A DNA stretch of 62,540 nucleotides, taken from NCBI RefSeq assembly GCF_030731595.1, contig NZ_JANQTS010000013.1:1-62540 (forward strand), in the 5' to 3' direction. The translations under genes and the position numbers were made by a program. This stretch comes from Yoonia sp. Lineage in GTDB: Bacteria; Pseudomonadota; Alphaproteobacteria; Rhodobacterales; Rhodobacteraceae. Shown here piece after piece: positions 18,488 to 27,164 of this stretch; positions within the stretch are counted from its first letter, which is position 1; each line of letters begins with the position of its first letter. Below the pieces are notes generated by a model, which was given only the letters and a program-made list of their open reading frames with translations, ran no database searches and was not told where the DNA came from.

Positions 18488-19693
18488 ATGACAGACGTTT
18501 TCAAAGGCAGTTTCACCCAGCAAGAACCGATTCCCGCCGAAGGGATCGCGGCGGCCAATGCTGTGATGCAATCGGGCCGCCTGCACCGCTACAACACCAG
18601 CGGCGACGAGATCGCCGAGGCGGCCTTGCTCGAAGAGGAATTTGCAGCCTCTGTGGGGGCGAAATACTGCCTTGCTGTGGCCTCTGGCGGCTATGCGATG
18701 ACCACGGCGCTGCGGGCCTGCGGTGTGACGCATGGCGACAAGGTGCTGACCAATGCCTTTACGCTGGCCCCTGTGCCGGGTGCGATTGCTGCCGTCGGTG
18801 GCGTGCCGGTCTTTGTGGGCGTCACCGAAGATCTGGTCATTGATCTGGATGATCTGGCCACGAAACTGGATCAGTCCAAGGTGCTGCTGCTCAGCCATAT
18901 GCGCGGCCACATTTGCGATATGGAACGGCTGATGGCCCTGTGCGACGCCGCCGGTGTCACCGTGATCGAGGATTGCGCCCATACAATGGGTGCCGCTTGG
19001 AACGGCGTCCCAAGCGGGCGCTGGGGGCGGTTTGGCTGCTATTCCACCCAGACTTACAAGCATATCAATTCGGGCGAGGGCGGCTTTCTGATCTGCGACG
19101 GGGCCGAAGATATGGCGCGCGCGATCATGCTGTCGGGCAGCTATATGCTGTTCGAAAAACACCGCGCCGCGCCGCCGGTCGAGACCTTTGCCCAGATCAA
19201 GTATGAAACGCCCAATATCTCTGGCCGGATGGACAACCTGCGCGCCGCGATCCTGCGCCCGCAGTTGCGCAAACTCAAGCAACAGGGCGAGAAGTGGAAC
19301 GCCCGCTACCGTGTTCTGGAAGCGGGGCTTGCGGATACCCCCGGCCTGCGCCTGATCGCGCGCCCGGCAAAGGAATATTTCGTGGCCTCTTCCTTTCAGT
19401 TCCTGCTGCTGGACTGGGATAAAGCGGCGGTCGCCGATGTGCTGGGCCGCTGTGCCGCGCGCGGCGTCGAACTCAAATGGTTCGGCGGGGCCGAGCCCAA
19501 AGGGTTCACCTCGCGCTATGACAGTTGGCGCTATGCGCCGTCTGCGCCGATGCCTGCGTCCGACAGGGTGTTGGCAGGCATCATCGACATGCGCCTGCCG
19601 TTGACCTTCTCTCTGGAGGACTGCGCGCTGATCGCAAGGATCATCAGGGCCGAGGTGTCAGCCGTCTATCAAGGGCAAGCCGCGGCCGAGTAG
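18488..19693 (+). CDS. DegT/DnrJ/EryC1/StrS-family PLP aminotransferase
   Basis: 401 aa. Seen: aspartate-aminotransferase-fold DegT pattern, with the substrate loop ASGGYAMTTALRACG, the PLP Asp/His region VIEDCAHTMGAAW and the PLP-binding lysine K191 in STQTYKHINSGEGG. The ATG at 18488 has CAAGG 6 bases before it. Known: the family transaminates nucleotide-linked keto-sugars, but some members act on other substrates. There are no sugar-nucleotide genes nearby, so the substrate is uncertain. Followed 15 bases later by a DUF6434 gene. Confidence 0.85.
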   Translation: MTDVFKGSFTQQEPIPAEGIAAANAVMQSGRLHRYNTSGDEIAEAALLEEEFAASVGAKYCLAVASGGYAMTTALRACGVTHGDKVLTNAFTLAPVPGAIAAVGGVPVFVGVTEDLVIDLDDLATKLDQSKVLLLSHMRGHICDMERLMALCDAAGVTVIEDCAHTMGAAWNGVPSGRWGRFGCYSTQTYKHINSGEGGFLICDGAEDMARAIMLSGSYMLFEKHRAAPPVETFAQIKYETPNISGRMDNLRAAILRPQLRKLKQQGEKWNARYRVLEAGLADTPGLRLIARPAKEYFVASSFQFLLLDWDKAAVADVLGRCAARGVELKWFGGAEPKGFTSRYDSWRYAPSAPMPASDRVLAGIIDMRLPLTFSLEDCALIARIIRAEVSAVYQGQAAAE

Positions 19694-19708
19694 CAAAGCG
19701 AGGATAGA

Positions 19709-19927
19709 ATGGCGAAATCTGATTTTGACTGGCATGCCGCAGCTTTGACCCCCGACACCATCGTGACCGAGAACTACCGGACCACGCAGAACATGCGCCG
19801 CTTTGTGCGTGCTTTTGTGCCCGGTTTCACCTTTTCACGCCCGTTCATGGCATGGATTCGTGAAAATACCGGCATCACGCTGGCCGATGTGGTGGCCGAG
19901 GCAAAGCGGCGCAGCGCGGAAAAATGA
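19709..19927 (+). CDS. DUF6434 domain protein
   Basis: 72 aa. Seen: FDWHAAALTPDTIVTENY, TQNMRRFVR, and FMAWIRENTGITLADVV, the recurring blocks of DUF6434, often found alone or fused to a SAP domain. GAGGA lies 5 bases before the ATG. It has no signal peptide or membrane segment and is rich in basic and aromatic residues, compatible with nucleic-acid contact (inference). After the stop a small hairpin CACCG/CGGTG (19933-19946) without a T tract may mark the transcript end. Confidence 0.75.
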   Translation: MAKSDFDWHAAALTPDTIVTENYRTTQNMRRFVRAFVPGFTFSRPFMAWIRENTGITLADVVAEAKRRSAEK

Positions 19928-19958
19928 CTCGACACCGCCTGCGGTGCGGTCCTATTAA

Positions 19959-19972
19959 TGAACAAGCGTTCA
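19959..19972. promoter_or_regulatory. candidate operator for the leucine-degradation operon
   Basis: TGAAC-AAGC-GTTCA is an inverted repeat flanked by further near-symmetric A/T (ATTAA on both sides), 20 bases before the liuA start codon. Its size and form suit a TetR-type repressor dimer of the kind that controls acyl-CoA metabolism. The regulator is not encoded in the window. The position would block transcription or initiation of the whole liu operon. Confidence 0.5.
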
Positions 19973-19991
19973 ATTAAAAGAAAGCGGTCTC

Positions 19992-21155
19992 ATGTTTCAT
20001 GCCTCAATGCGTTTTGATCTGGGTGAAGACGTGAACGCCCTGCGCGATATGGTGCATGCTTGGGCGCAGGAGAGGGTGAAGCCGCTCGCGGCAGAGATTG
20101 ACCAGTCCAACGCTTTCCCCGCCGCACTCTGGCGCGAAATGGGCGATCTGGGCTTGCTGGGTGTCACCGTGGACGAAGTCTATGGCGGTGCGGGCATGTC
20201 CTATCTTGCCCATACGGTTGCGGTAGAGGAAATCGCGCGGGCCAGCGCCTCGGTCAGCCTGTCTTACGGGGCGCATTCCAACCTTTGCGTCAACCAGATC
20301 AAGCTGAACGGGACCGAAGCGCAAAAAGCGAAATACCTGCCGCGCCTGATTTCGGGTGAACACGTGGGTGCTTTGGCGATGTCAGAGGCGGGGGCGGGGT
20401 CCGATGTTGTTTCCATGACCCTGCGTGCCGAAAAGCGGAACGACCACTACCGTTTGACCGGCAACAAATACTGGATCACCAACGGGCCGGATGCCGATAC
20501 GCTGGTGGTCTATGCCAAGACCGATCCAGCGGCAGGGTCCAAAGGGATCACCGCCTTTATCATCGAAAAAGAGATGGCAGGTTTCAGCACCTCGCCCCAT
20601 TTCGACAAGCTGGGGATGCGCGGGTCCAATACGGCAGAGCTGATTTTTGACGATGTGGCGGTCCCATTCGAAAACGTATTGGGGCAAGAAGGCAAAGGCG
20701 TGCGCGTACTGATGTCGGGGCTGGATTACGAACGCGTTGTGCTGGCGGGCATCGGGCTGGGGATCATGGCCGCCTGTCTGGACGAGGTGATGCCCTATGT
20801 GAGCAACCGCAAACAATTCGGTGAACCCATCGGGAATTTCCAGCTGATGCAGGGCAAGCTGGCGGATATGTACACGGCGATGAATTCGGCGCGGGCCTAT
20901 GTCTATGAGGTCGCGCGCGCCTGTGATCGGGGTACTGTCACCCGCCAAGATGCGGCGGCGTGCTGCCTATATGCCAGCGAAGAGGCAATGAAACAGGCGC
21001 ATCAGGCCGTGCAGGCGATGGGCGGGGCGGGGTTCCTTGCCGACGCCCCTGTCGCGCGGCTGTTCCGCGATGCCAAGCTGATGGAGATCGGGGCGGGCAC
21101 ATCAGAAATCCGGCGTATGCTGATCGGGCGCGAAATGATGGGGGCGATGGGATGA
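19992..21155 (+). CDS. liuA: isovaleryl-CoA dehydrogenase
   Basis: 387 aa flavoenzyme oxidising isovaleryl-CoA to 3-methylcrotonyl-CoA in leucine breakdown. Seen: acyl-CoA dehydrogenase domains ([32 protein letters not shown]), and the active-site Glu in helix G (E247 in [11 protein letters not shown]), while the position used by medium-chain enzymes reads GAGTSEI. This placement is diagnostic of isovaleryl-CoA dehydrogenase. First gene of the liu operon; it ends in an ATGA overlap with a small exported protein gene. Confidence 0.95.
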   Translation: MFHASMRFDLGEDVNALRDMVHAWAQERVKPLAAEIDQSNAFPAALWREMGDLGLLGVTVDEVYGGAGMSYLAHTVAVEEIARASASVSLSYGAHSNLCVNQIKLNGTEAQKAKYLPRLISGEHVGALAMSEAGAGSDVVSMTLRAEKRNDHYRLTGNKYWITNGPDADTLVVYAKTDPAAGSKGITAFIIEKEMAGFSTSPHFDKLGMRGSNTAELIFDDVAVPFENVLGQEGKGVRVLMSGLDYERVVLAGIGLGIMAACLDEVMPYVSNRKQFGEPIGNFQLMQGKLADMYTAMNSARAYVYEVARACDRGTVTRQDAAACCLYASEEAMKQAHQAVQAMGGAGFLADAPVARLFRDAKLMEIGAGTSEIRRMLIGREMMGAMG

Positions 21156-21709
21156 GGGTGATAGCTGCGGTCTTCCTGCTTCCCTGCGTCGCCATGGCGC
21201 AGAGTTTTGACGCGCCTCCGGTCTTTTCGGTCGATGGTGTTGAGATTTCCGCGACCTTGACAGACGCTTGCGTCAACGCGCAGGTGGCGCTTGGTCCTTC
21301 GGCGCTTGTCACGGCCGGCGCGCGCGATTGCATTGGTTTGAGCGCTGACAGTGCCACAGCAGACGCGGTGTCAGGCGCCAAGGCGGAAGAGGCCTATTGG
21401 AAATGGCGGATCGCGCAGAATTATCTGGGGCTGGCCGCATGGGTCGCAGACAAGCCGCAATCTGAGCAGCTTGACGACTTGCGCGCGTCGGTCGCCAACC
21501 CGGCGGCGGCAACGGCCAATGTCGCGCTGGAATGCGCCTTGCGGGTGGGGCAACAGAATATGCCCCAGACAGCCACAGAAGAGACCGCCCGCTGTCAGAT
21601 GCGCGAAACGGCCCTGATCGCACTAGAGCTTGAATTCACGGTCCGACAAGCCTGCGAAAATCCCGGTACGGGGGCATTCGCCGCATTCTGCGCGAAGGGC
21701 GGGCAATGA
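21152..21709 (+). CDS. exported cysteine-containing protein, diverged relative of the LprI-like neighbours
   Basis: 185 aa. Seen: signal peptide [16 protein letters not shown], then a mature part with six cysteines. The segment TDACVN...[11 protein letters not shown] parallels DSCAA...ESCIGDAASA and IDCLA...[10 protein letters not shown] in the two LprI-like proteins downstream, so it may be a third, more diverged member; the typical RAWIxFRDAxC block is missing. The start overlaps the liuA stop by ATGA and its own stop overlaps the next gene likewise. Function unknown; expected periplasmic. Confidence 0.75.
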   Translation: MRVIAAVFLLPCVAMAQSFDAPPVFSVDGVEISATLTDACVNAQVALGPSALVTAGARDCIGLSADSATADAVSGAKAEEAYWKWRIAQNYLGLAAWVADKPQSEQLDDLRASVANPAAATANVALECALRVGQQNMPQTATEETARCQMRETALIALELEFTVRQACENPGTGAFAAFCAKGGQ

Positions 21710-22209
21710 TGCGCGCGCTTTGCCTGATACTTACCGTTCTTGCCGGTCCTGTATTCGCGCAGGATAATTGGCTCTATGCGCCGATGGTGGATTCCTGTGC
21801 TGCACGCGGCATGGAGGATGGCGGGCCGGAAAGCTGCATCGGGGACGCCGCCAGCGCCTGTATGTCTGGCGAAACGGACGGCGAAACAACGGTCGGCATG
21901 ATGTTTTGCCAACTGGGTGAACGGGACGCATGGGACGTTCTTCTGAACGCAGAATACGCGCTTGCCCGCGATTTTGCGCGTTCGCTTGATGCGCAGGATT
22001 TGGCCCTGTTCCCCGAATATGCCATCCGCGCCGACCAACTGCTTGCCGCCCAACGCGCGTGGATCGCCTTTCGCGATGCCAATTGCGCGATGGAATACGG
22101 CCTGTGGGGTGCGGGCTCCATGCGCCAGATTGCCGGCGCAGACTGCCATTTGCGCATGACCGCCGAACGCAGCTTGGCGCTGCGCGACTACCGGACCGGT
22201 TTGCAATGA
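21706..22209 (+). CDS. LprI-like (DUF1311) periplasmic protein
   Basis: 167 aa. Seen: signal peptide ending PVFA, cysteine-rich N-terminal part (SCAARG, ESCIGDAASACMS), then the DUF1311 pattern WDVLLNAEYALAR, LAAQRAWIAFRDANC, GAGSMRQIAGADCHLRMT. Known: the family includes a mycobacterial lysozyme inhibitor LprI; most members have no tested function. It is embedded in the leucine operon with ATGA overlaps on both sides, so it is made together with the catabolic enzymes. Confidence 0.8.
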   Translation: MMRALCLILTVLAGPVFAQDNWLYAPMVDSCAARGMEDGGPESCIGDAASACMSGETDGETTVGMMFCQLGERDAWDVLLNAEYALARDFARSLDAQDLALFPEYAIRADQLLAAQRAWIAFRDANCAMEYGLWGAGSMRQIAGADCHLRMTAERSLALRDYRTGLQ

Positions 22210-22499
22210 GGCGGGCCTATTTTTTTCTGCCTCTTGCGGGTTTGATCGGCTTTGCCGCCTACCTTGGCCTGCAAGCGGGTCAAGTCCCGACCGAGACCGA
22301 GATCATCAACCGCTATGCCGCGGCCTATCTGGCGATAGCACCAGAGGGGGCCAGCCCGACCGATTGCGCGGCGGTCACACATCCTGATGTCAGGGTCCGC
22401 ATGGTGATCAATTGCGCCCATCCCAGCGGGCTGACCACGACCTATTTCGTCGGCCCACGCGGCGAAGCCTTACCTGAGCCACAAGGGCCAAGCGCATGA
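22206..22499 (+). CDS. small membrane-anchored or exported protein of unknown function
   Basis: 97 aa. Seen: MRRAYFFLPLAGLIGFAAYLGLQAG is a positively charged start with one hydrophobic segment, an uncleaved anchor or a signal peptide; the outside part has two cysteines (PTDCAAV, VINCAHP) that could pair, and a C-terminus rich in Gly and Pro ([16 protein letters not shown]). It matches no family I recognise. ATGA overlaps with both LprI-like neighbours indicate strict coupling. Confidence 0.7.
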   Translation: MRRAYFFLPLAGLIGFAAYLGLQAGQVPTETEIINRYAAAYLAIAPEGASPTDCAAVTHPDVRVRMVINCAHPSGLTTTYFVGPRGEALPEPQGPSA

Positions 22500-22960
22500 A
22501 ATACATTGCATTTTTCACAGCCTTATGCCTTTCAAATGTGCCTGCCACCGCGCAGGACCTCGTCTATCACGCTGACCCGACGATTGACTGTCTGGCCGAT
22601 GCAACCGACCCGGCGATGCGCCACGCCTGTATCGGGGCGGCCGCCAACCTGTGCATGGTCGACAACCCCGGCGGGTTCAGTACGCCCGGTATGGGTGGCT
22701 GTCTGGATTATGAGCGCGCGTGGTGGGATGCGCGCCTCAACGACGTTTATGGCCAGCTTCTGGTGCAGCACGCCGAACGGCCTGCGGTGTTGGACAAAAT
22801 GCGGGCCATGCAACGGACCTGGATCAGTTATCGCGATGCCCGTTGCGACTTTGAGTTCGTGCAATGGGAGGGCGGAACGGGTCAGGGGCCAGCCCTGTTG
22901 GCCTGCCTGATGACCGCCACCGCCGCGCAAACACTGGTACTCGAGGACCAGCTACGATGA
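22496..22960 (+). CDS. LprI-like (DUF1311) periplasmic protein, second copy
   Basis: 154 aa. Seen: signal peptide ending PATA, the N-terminal cysteines IDCLA and [11 protein letters not shown], then [16 protein letters not shown] and [17 protein letters not shown], matching the DUF1311 pattern of the gene at 21706. The two are clear but divergent paralogues in the same operon, which argues for different partners or ligands rather than simple dosage. ATGA overlaps link it to the preceding small gene and to liuB. Confidence 0.8.
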   Translation: MKYIAFFTALCLSNVPATAQDLVYHADPTIDCLADATDPAMRHACIGAAANLCMVDNPGGFSTPGMGGCLDYERAWWDARLNDVYGQLLVQHAERPAVLDKMRAMQRTWISYRDARCDFEFVQWEGGTGQGPALLACLMTATAAQTLVLEDQLR

Positions 22961-24519
22961 GCGACCGCGCCAAACACGAAGAAGCACTTGCCGAAGTCGC
23001 CGCAGCGGCGGCATGGGCCGCTGCGGGCGGCGGCGAAAAATCACGCGCCCGCCATCTGTCGCGTGGCAAGATGCTGCCGCGCGACCGCGTGGCGAACCTG
23101 CTTGATCCCGGTAGCCCGTTTTTAGAGATCGGTGCGACCGCCGCGCATGGGCTTTATGACGGTGCTGCCCCTTGCGCAGGCGTGATTGCCGGTGTGGGTC
23201 ATGTGCAAGGCCATCAGGTGATGGTGATCTGCAATGACGCCACGGTGAAGGGTGGCACATACTATCCGATGACCGTCAAGAAACACCTGCGCGCGCAGGA
23301 AATCGCGGAAAACTGCCATCTGCCCTGCATCTATCTGGTCGATAGCGGCGGGGCCAACCTGCCCAATCAGGACGAGGTGTTCCCTGATCGCGACCACTTT
23401 GGGCGCATCTTTTACAATCAGGCGCAGATGTCCGCCAAAGGTATTCCACAGATCGCCGTTGTGATGGGGTCCTGCACGGCGGGCGGGGCCTATGTGCCCG
23501 CGATGGCGGATGTGTCGATCATCGTGAAGGATCAAGGCACGATCTTTCTGGCGGGGCCACCCTTGGTCAAAGCCGCGACCGGCGAGATCGTGAGCGCCGA
23601 GGCGCTGGGCGGTGGTGACGTTCATACGCGCCTGTCGGGTGTGGCCGATTATCTGGCAGAGGATGACGCCCACGCCTTGGCACTGGCGCGGCAGGCGGTG
23701 GCCTCTTGTGCGTTGGATAAATCTATATCTGTCAACCGCTTGTCGTCTGAACCTCCCGCATTTGATCCTGCCACCATCTTTGATGTGATCCCTGCCGATC
23801 TGCGCACGCCCTATGATATCCGCGACGTGATCCGGCGCATCGTGGACGCATCCCGCTTTGACGAATTCAAGGCGCGGTTTGGCGAAACGCTGGTCTGCGG
23901 CTTTGCCCATATCGACGGCTGGCCTTGCGGTATTGTGGCCAACAACGGGGTGCTGTTTTCGGAAAGCGCGCAGAAGGGCGCGCATTTTGTGGAACTGTGC
24001 AGCCAGCGCAAGATCCCGTTGGTGTTCTTGCAGAATATCACCGGTTTCATGGTGGGCCAGAAATACGAAAACGAAGGCATCGCGCGGCACGGGGCCAAGA
24101 TGGTGACTGCGGTGGCCACAACCAAGGTTCCCAAGATCACGATGGTCGTGGGCGGATCGTTTGGCGCGGGGAATTATGGCATGGCAGGAAGGGCTTACAG
24201 CCCACAGTTCATGTGGTCATGGCCGACGTCACGGATATCTGTGATGGGTGGCGAACAGGCCGCAGGGGTGCTTGCGACCGTGAAACGGGACGCGATTGAA
24301 CGGGCTGGTGGCAGTTGGTCTGCCGAAGAAGAAGCCGCCTTCAAACAGCCCACCATCGAGATGTTCGCAGAACAATCGCACCCGCTTTATGCCAGTGCCC
24401 GTCTATGGGATGACGGGATCATCGACCCGCGCAACAGTCGCGAAGTGCTGGCGCTGTCGCTCGCGGCAGCCTGCAACGCGCCGATAGAGGAGACACGCTT
24501 TGGCGTGTTTCGGATGTGA
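22957..24519 (+). CDS. liuB: methylcrotonoyl-CoA carboxylase beta subunit (carboxyltransferase)
   Basis: 520 aa. Carries out carboxyl transfer from biotin to 3-methylcrotonyl-CoA in leucine degradation. Seen: N-terminal carboxyltransferase fold ([20 protein letters not shown]), acyl-CoA and biotin-pocket glycines ([30 protein letters not shown]), and the order of blocks expected for MccB rather than the propionyl-CoA enzyme. The ATG at 22957 overlaps the preceding gene; frames open further upstream belong to it. Forms a complex with LiuD directly downstream. Confidence 0.93.
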   Translation: MSDRAKHEEALAEVAAAAAWAAAGGGEKSRARHLSRGKMLPRDRVANLLDPGSPFLEIGATAAHGLYDGAAPCAGVIAGVGHVQGHQVMVICNDATVKGGTYYPMTVKKHLRAQEIAENCHLPCIYLVDSGGANLPNQDEVFPDRDHFGRIFYNQAQMSAKGIPQIAVVMGSCTAGGAYVPAMADVSIIVKDQGTIFLAGPPLVKAATGEIVSAEALGGGDVHTRLSGVADYLAEDDAHALALARQAVASCALDKSISVNRLSSEPPAFDPATIFDVIPADLRTPYDIRDVIRRIVDASRFDEFKARFGETLVCGFAHIDGWPCGIVANNGVLFSESAQKGAHFVELCSQRKIPLVFLQNITGFMVGQKYENEGIARHGAKMVTAVATTKVPKITMVVGGSFGAGNYGMAGRAYSPQFMWSWPTSRISVMGGEQAAGVLATVKRDAIERAGGSWSAEEEAAFKQPTIEMFAEQSHPLYASARLWDDGIIDPRNSREVLALSLAAACNAPIEETRFGVFRM

Positions 24520-24524
24520 GCGGG

Positions 24525-26435
24525 ATGTTCACTAAAATCCTCGTTGCCAATCGCGGTGAGATCGCCTGCCGCGTGATCCGCACCGCCCGCGCGATGGGTG
24601 TGCGGACGGTGGCGGTCTATTCCGATGCCGATGCGCAGGCGCTGCATGTGCGGCAGGCGGACGAGGCGGTGCGCTTGGGTCCTGCACCCGTGGCTGACAG
24701 CTATCTGCGCGGTGATTTGATTATTCAGGCAGCTTTGGACACGGGCGCAGAGGCCATTCATCCCGGCTATGGGTTTCTGTCCGAGAACCCCGATTTTGTA
24801 GAGGCTGTTGTGGCTGCCGGCCTTGTGTTCATTGGTCCTTCGGCCGACGCGATCCGCGCGATGGGGCTGAAGGATGCTGCCAAGGCGCTGATGGTCCAGT
24901 CGGGCGTGCCCGTTGTGCCGGGGTATCACGGGGCTAATCAGGACCCTGCCTTTTTGGCGGGGGAAGCCGATGCGATTGGCTATCCGGTGTTGATCAAGGC
25001 TGTCGCGGGTGGCGGCGGTAAAGGTATGCGGTTGGTCGCGCGCGCTGTGGATTTTGGCGAGAATCTGGCCTCGGCACAGGCCGAAGCGCGCACCGCTTTC
25101 GGCAACCCCGCTGTCCTGATCGAGAAATATATCCAGAGCCCGCGCCACATCGAGGTGCAGGTCTTTGGCGATGGCGTGGACGCGGTGCATCTGTTCGAGC
25201 GGGATTGTTCCCTGCAGCGCCGCCATCAGAAGGTGATCGAAGAAGCACCGGCCCCCGGCATGACCGAAGCGCTGCGCAAAGCGATGGGCGACGCGGCGGT
25301 CAAAGCGGCCAAGGCGATCGGTTACGCGGGCGCGGGCACGGTGGAGTTTATCGTGGATGGCGCGGGCGCACTGCGCCCTGACGGGTTCTGGTTCATGGAG
25401 ATGAACACGCGGTTGCAGGTCGAGCATCCGGTGACCGAGGCGATCACCGGAGTCGATCTGGTGGCATGGCAGTTGCGTGTGGCGGCGGGCGAGGCGTTGC
25501 CAGTGAAGCAGGCGGATCTGGAAATCAAGGGCCATGCTTTCGAGGCACGGCTTTATGCCGAAGACGTCCCTGCGGGGTTTCTGCCTGCGACGGGGGTGCT
25601 TGACCATCTGGCCTTTCCCGCGGGCGTTCGCATCGACAGCGGGGTGGTCGCGGGTGATGAAATCTCGCCCTGGTATGACCCGATGATCGCGAAAATCACG
25701 GTGCATGGGCCGGATCGGGCAACGGCTTTGCGGTCGCTGCAGGCGGCTTTGGATGCCACCGAAGTGGCGGGCACGGTCACGAATATCGGGTTCCTGCGGC
25801 GGTTGTCGCGCGATGGCGGTTTTGTGGCGGCACAGGTTGATACAGGCTTGATTGCGCGAGAGGCAAAGCTGCTCTGTGCTGCCGTGCAGCCCGGTGTGAA
25901 AGAACTGGCGATTGCAGCGGTGACGGCTGCCGCCGTGCCGCAGGGGGGAATGGCCGGGTTCACGCTGTGGCAACCCTTGGTGCGGGATATCGTGCTGGGT
26001 CATGGCGATAAGACCGTGACGGCACGGTTGTCATTTCAAAGCGCCAACGGCTGCACCGTGATGATCGGTGATGCGGCGGTCGCATTGACCAGACAGGGTG
26101 CGACCTGGGGACTGCCCGCCATCGTGCATCGCGGGCATGTGACGGTCTTTGGCCCTGAAACGCTGACGTTCAATATCATTGATCCGCTGGACCGGCAGGG
26201 CAGCGTGGTCGCGGGGGACACAGTGCTGGCCCCGATGCCGGGGCTGGTGCGTGACGTCGCGGTGGTGACCGGTCAAAGCGTTGGCGCGGGCGACCGGCTG
26301 GCTGTGCTGGAGGCGATGAAGATGGAACATGTCCTGCGCGCACCACGTGCAGGTGTTGTGTCCCGCGTCGCGGTGTCAGCCGGCGATCAGGTCACCGCCG
26401 GATTTGAGATGATTGCATTGGAGGCCCTCGCATGA
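24525..26435 (+). CDS. liuD: methylcrotonoyl-CoA carboxylase alpha subunit (biotin carboxylase/carrier)
   Basis: 636 aa. Seen: biotin-carboxylase start MFTKILVANRGEIACRVIR, ATP-grasp loop AVAGGGGKGMRLV, catalytic region EMNTRLQVEHPVTE, and a C-terminal biotinyl domain with VLEAMKMEH, where K599 is the expected biotin site. I choose the ATG at 24525 for its family-like N-terminus; a GTG at 24516 would give a GTGA overlap with liuB and three more residues. The required biotin ligase is encoded at 49942. Confidence 0.94.
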   Translation: MFTKILVANRGEIACRVIRTARAMGVRTVAVYSDADAQALHVRQADEAVRLGPAPVADSYLRGDLIIQAALDTGAEAIHPGYGFLSENPDFVEAVVAAGLVFIGPSADAIRAMGLKDAAKALMVQSGVPVVPGYHGANQDPAFLAGEADAIGYPVLIKAVAGGGGKGMRLVARAVDFGENLASAQAEARTAFGNPAVLIEKYIQSPRHIEVQVFGDGVDAVHLFERDCSLQRRHQKVIEEAPAPGMTEALRKAMGDAAVKAAKAIGYAGAGTVEFIVDGAGALRPDGFWFMEMNTRLQVEHPVTEAITGVDLVAWQLRVAAGEALPVKQADLEIKGHAFEARLYAEDVPAGFLPATGVLDHLAFPAGVRIDSGVVAGDEISPWYDPMIAKITVHGPDRATALRSLQAALDATEVAGTVTNIGFLRRLSRDGGFVAAQVDTGLIAREAKLLCAAVQPGVKELAIAAVTAAAVPQGGMAGFTLWQPLVRDIVLGHGDKTVTARLSFQSANGCTVMIGDAAVALTRQGATWGLPAIVHRGHVTVFGPETLTFNIIDPLDRQGSVVAGDTVLAPMPGLVRDVAVVTGQSVGAGDRLAVLEAMKMEHVLRAPRAGVVSRVAVSAGDQVTAGFEMIALEALA

Positions 26436-27082
26436 TCCGTTTGCACCACGCACACCAGACCCGTTCCATGCGCAGCCTTTGGCTGTTGCATGAACTGGGG
26501 CTCGATTTTGAACTGGTCATCCGTCCTTTGGACAAAACCCTGCGCCAAGAACCTTACCGGTCATTGAACCCCACAGGGCGCGTCCCCACCCTTGAAATCG
26601 ACGGGCATGTCCTGACCGAAAGCGGGGCGATTGCGGAGTATCTTTGCGAACGCTTCCCGCAGGCGGGCTTGGGTCGAGACCCAGGTCACGTTGAACGCGC
26701 CGCTTGGCTGAACTGGATCCATTTCGCCGAGACGATCAGCCAGCATAGTGCCGCTTTGACCCAACAGCATATCGTGATCTACGCGGATCACATGCGCTCG
26801 GCTGTCGTTATGCAGCTTGAGGCGAAACGGCTGGCGAAAACGCTGGCAACGGTCGAGGAGGCGCTGCAGGGCGATTATCTCTTGTCTGATTTTTCAGCAG
26901 CCGACATCGGCGTGGGGCAGGCGGTTTACATGGCCCAGCACTTCGTCCGGCTGGACCCGTTTCCCAAGTTGCGCATCTGGTTTGACCGGATCACGGCGCG
27001 GGATGCATTTGCCAAGTCGGTCCCCGAGGCGCCCGCGCTTTATGCCAAGCCGTTCTATCCGCCGTGGGAGGTTCTGCCTTGA
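26432..27082 (+). CDS. glutathione S-transferase family protein
   Basis: 216 aa. Seen: N-terminal thioredoxin-like domain (RLHHAHQTRSMRSLWLLHELG, with the Ser/Arg activation region; NPTGRVPTLEIDG; TESGAIAEYLCERF, the glutathione-binding E-S pair) and an all-helical C-terminal domain ending in the FSAADIGVG motif. ATGA overlap with liuD places it in the leucine operon. It may protect against reactive unsaturated acyl-CoA or breakdown products, but that is inference; no substrate can be read. Confidence 0.85.
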   Translation: MIRLHHAHQTRSMRSLWLLHELGLDFELVIRPLDKTLRQEPYRSLNPTGRVPTLEIDGHVLTESGAIAEYLCERFPQAGLGRDPGHVERAAWLNWIHFAETISQHSAALTQQHIVIYADHMRSAVVMQLEAKRLAKTLATVEEALQGDYLLSDFSAADIGVGQAVYMAQHFVRLDPFPKLRIWFDRITARDAFAKSVPEAPALYAKPFYPPWEVLP

Positions 27083-27094
27083 TCAGCAGGCGTC

Positions 27095-27155
27095 ATAGGG
27101 GCGCTGCCCCCGCGCGTGCCGCGCTCCCCCGAGGTATTTGGGAACAAAAGAAGAG
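27095..27155 (+). repeat. Rhodobacterales-style intergenic element between gst and liuE
   Basis: The 82-base gap holds a small hairpin GGGGC-GCT-GCCCC (27098-27110), a run of CG-rich sequence, then CCCCCGAGGTATTTGGGAAC and AAAAGAAGA. I recall closely similar elements (GGGGCTGCCCC...CCCCGGAGTATTT...AAGAAG) scattered between genes in this order. Only one copy is seen in the window. It may set the end of the upstream message or provide the ribosome site of liuE. Confidence 0.5.
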
Positions 27156-27164
27156 CGGGGCCTG

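Noticed and set aside
17708-19282. Long minus-strand open frame across gph and the aminotransferase
   Set aside because: Antisense shadow; His/Arg-rich low-information translation spanning two genes.
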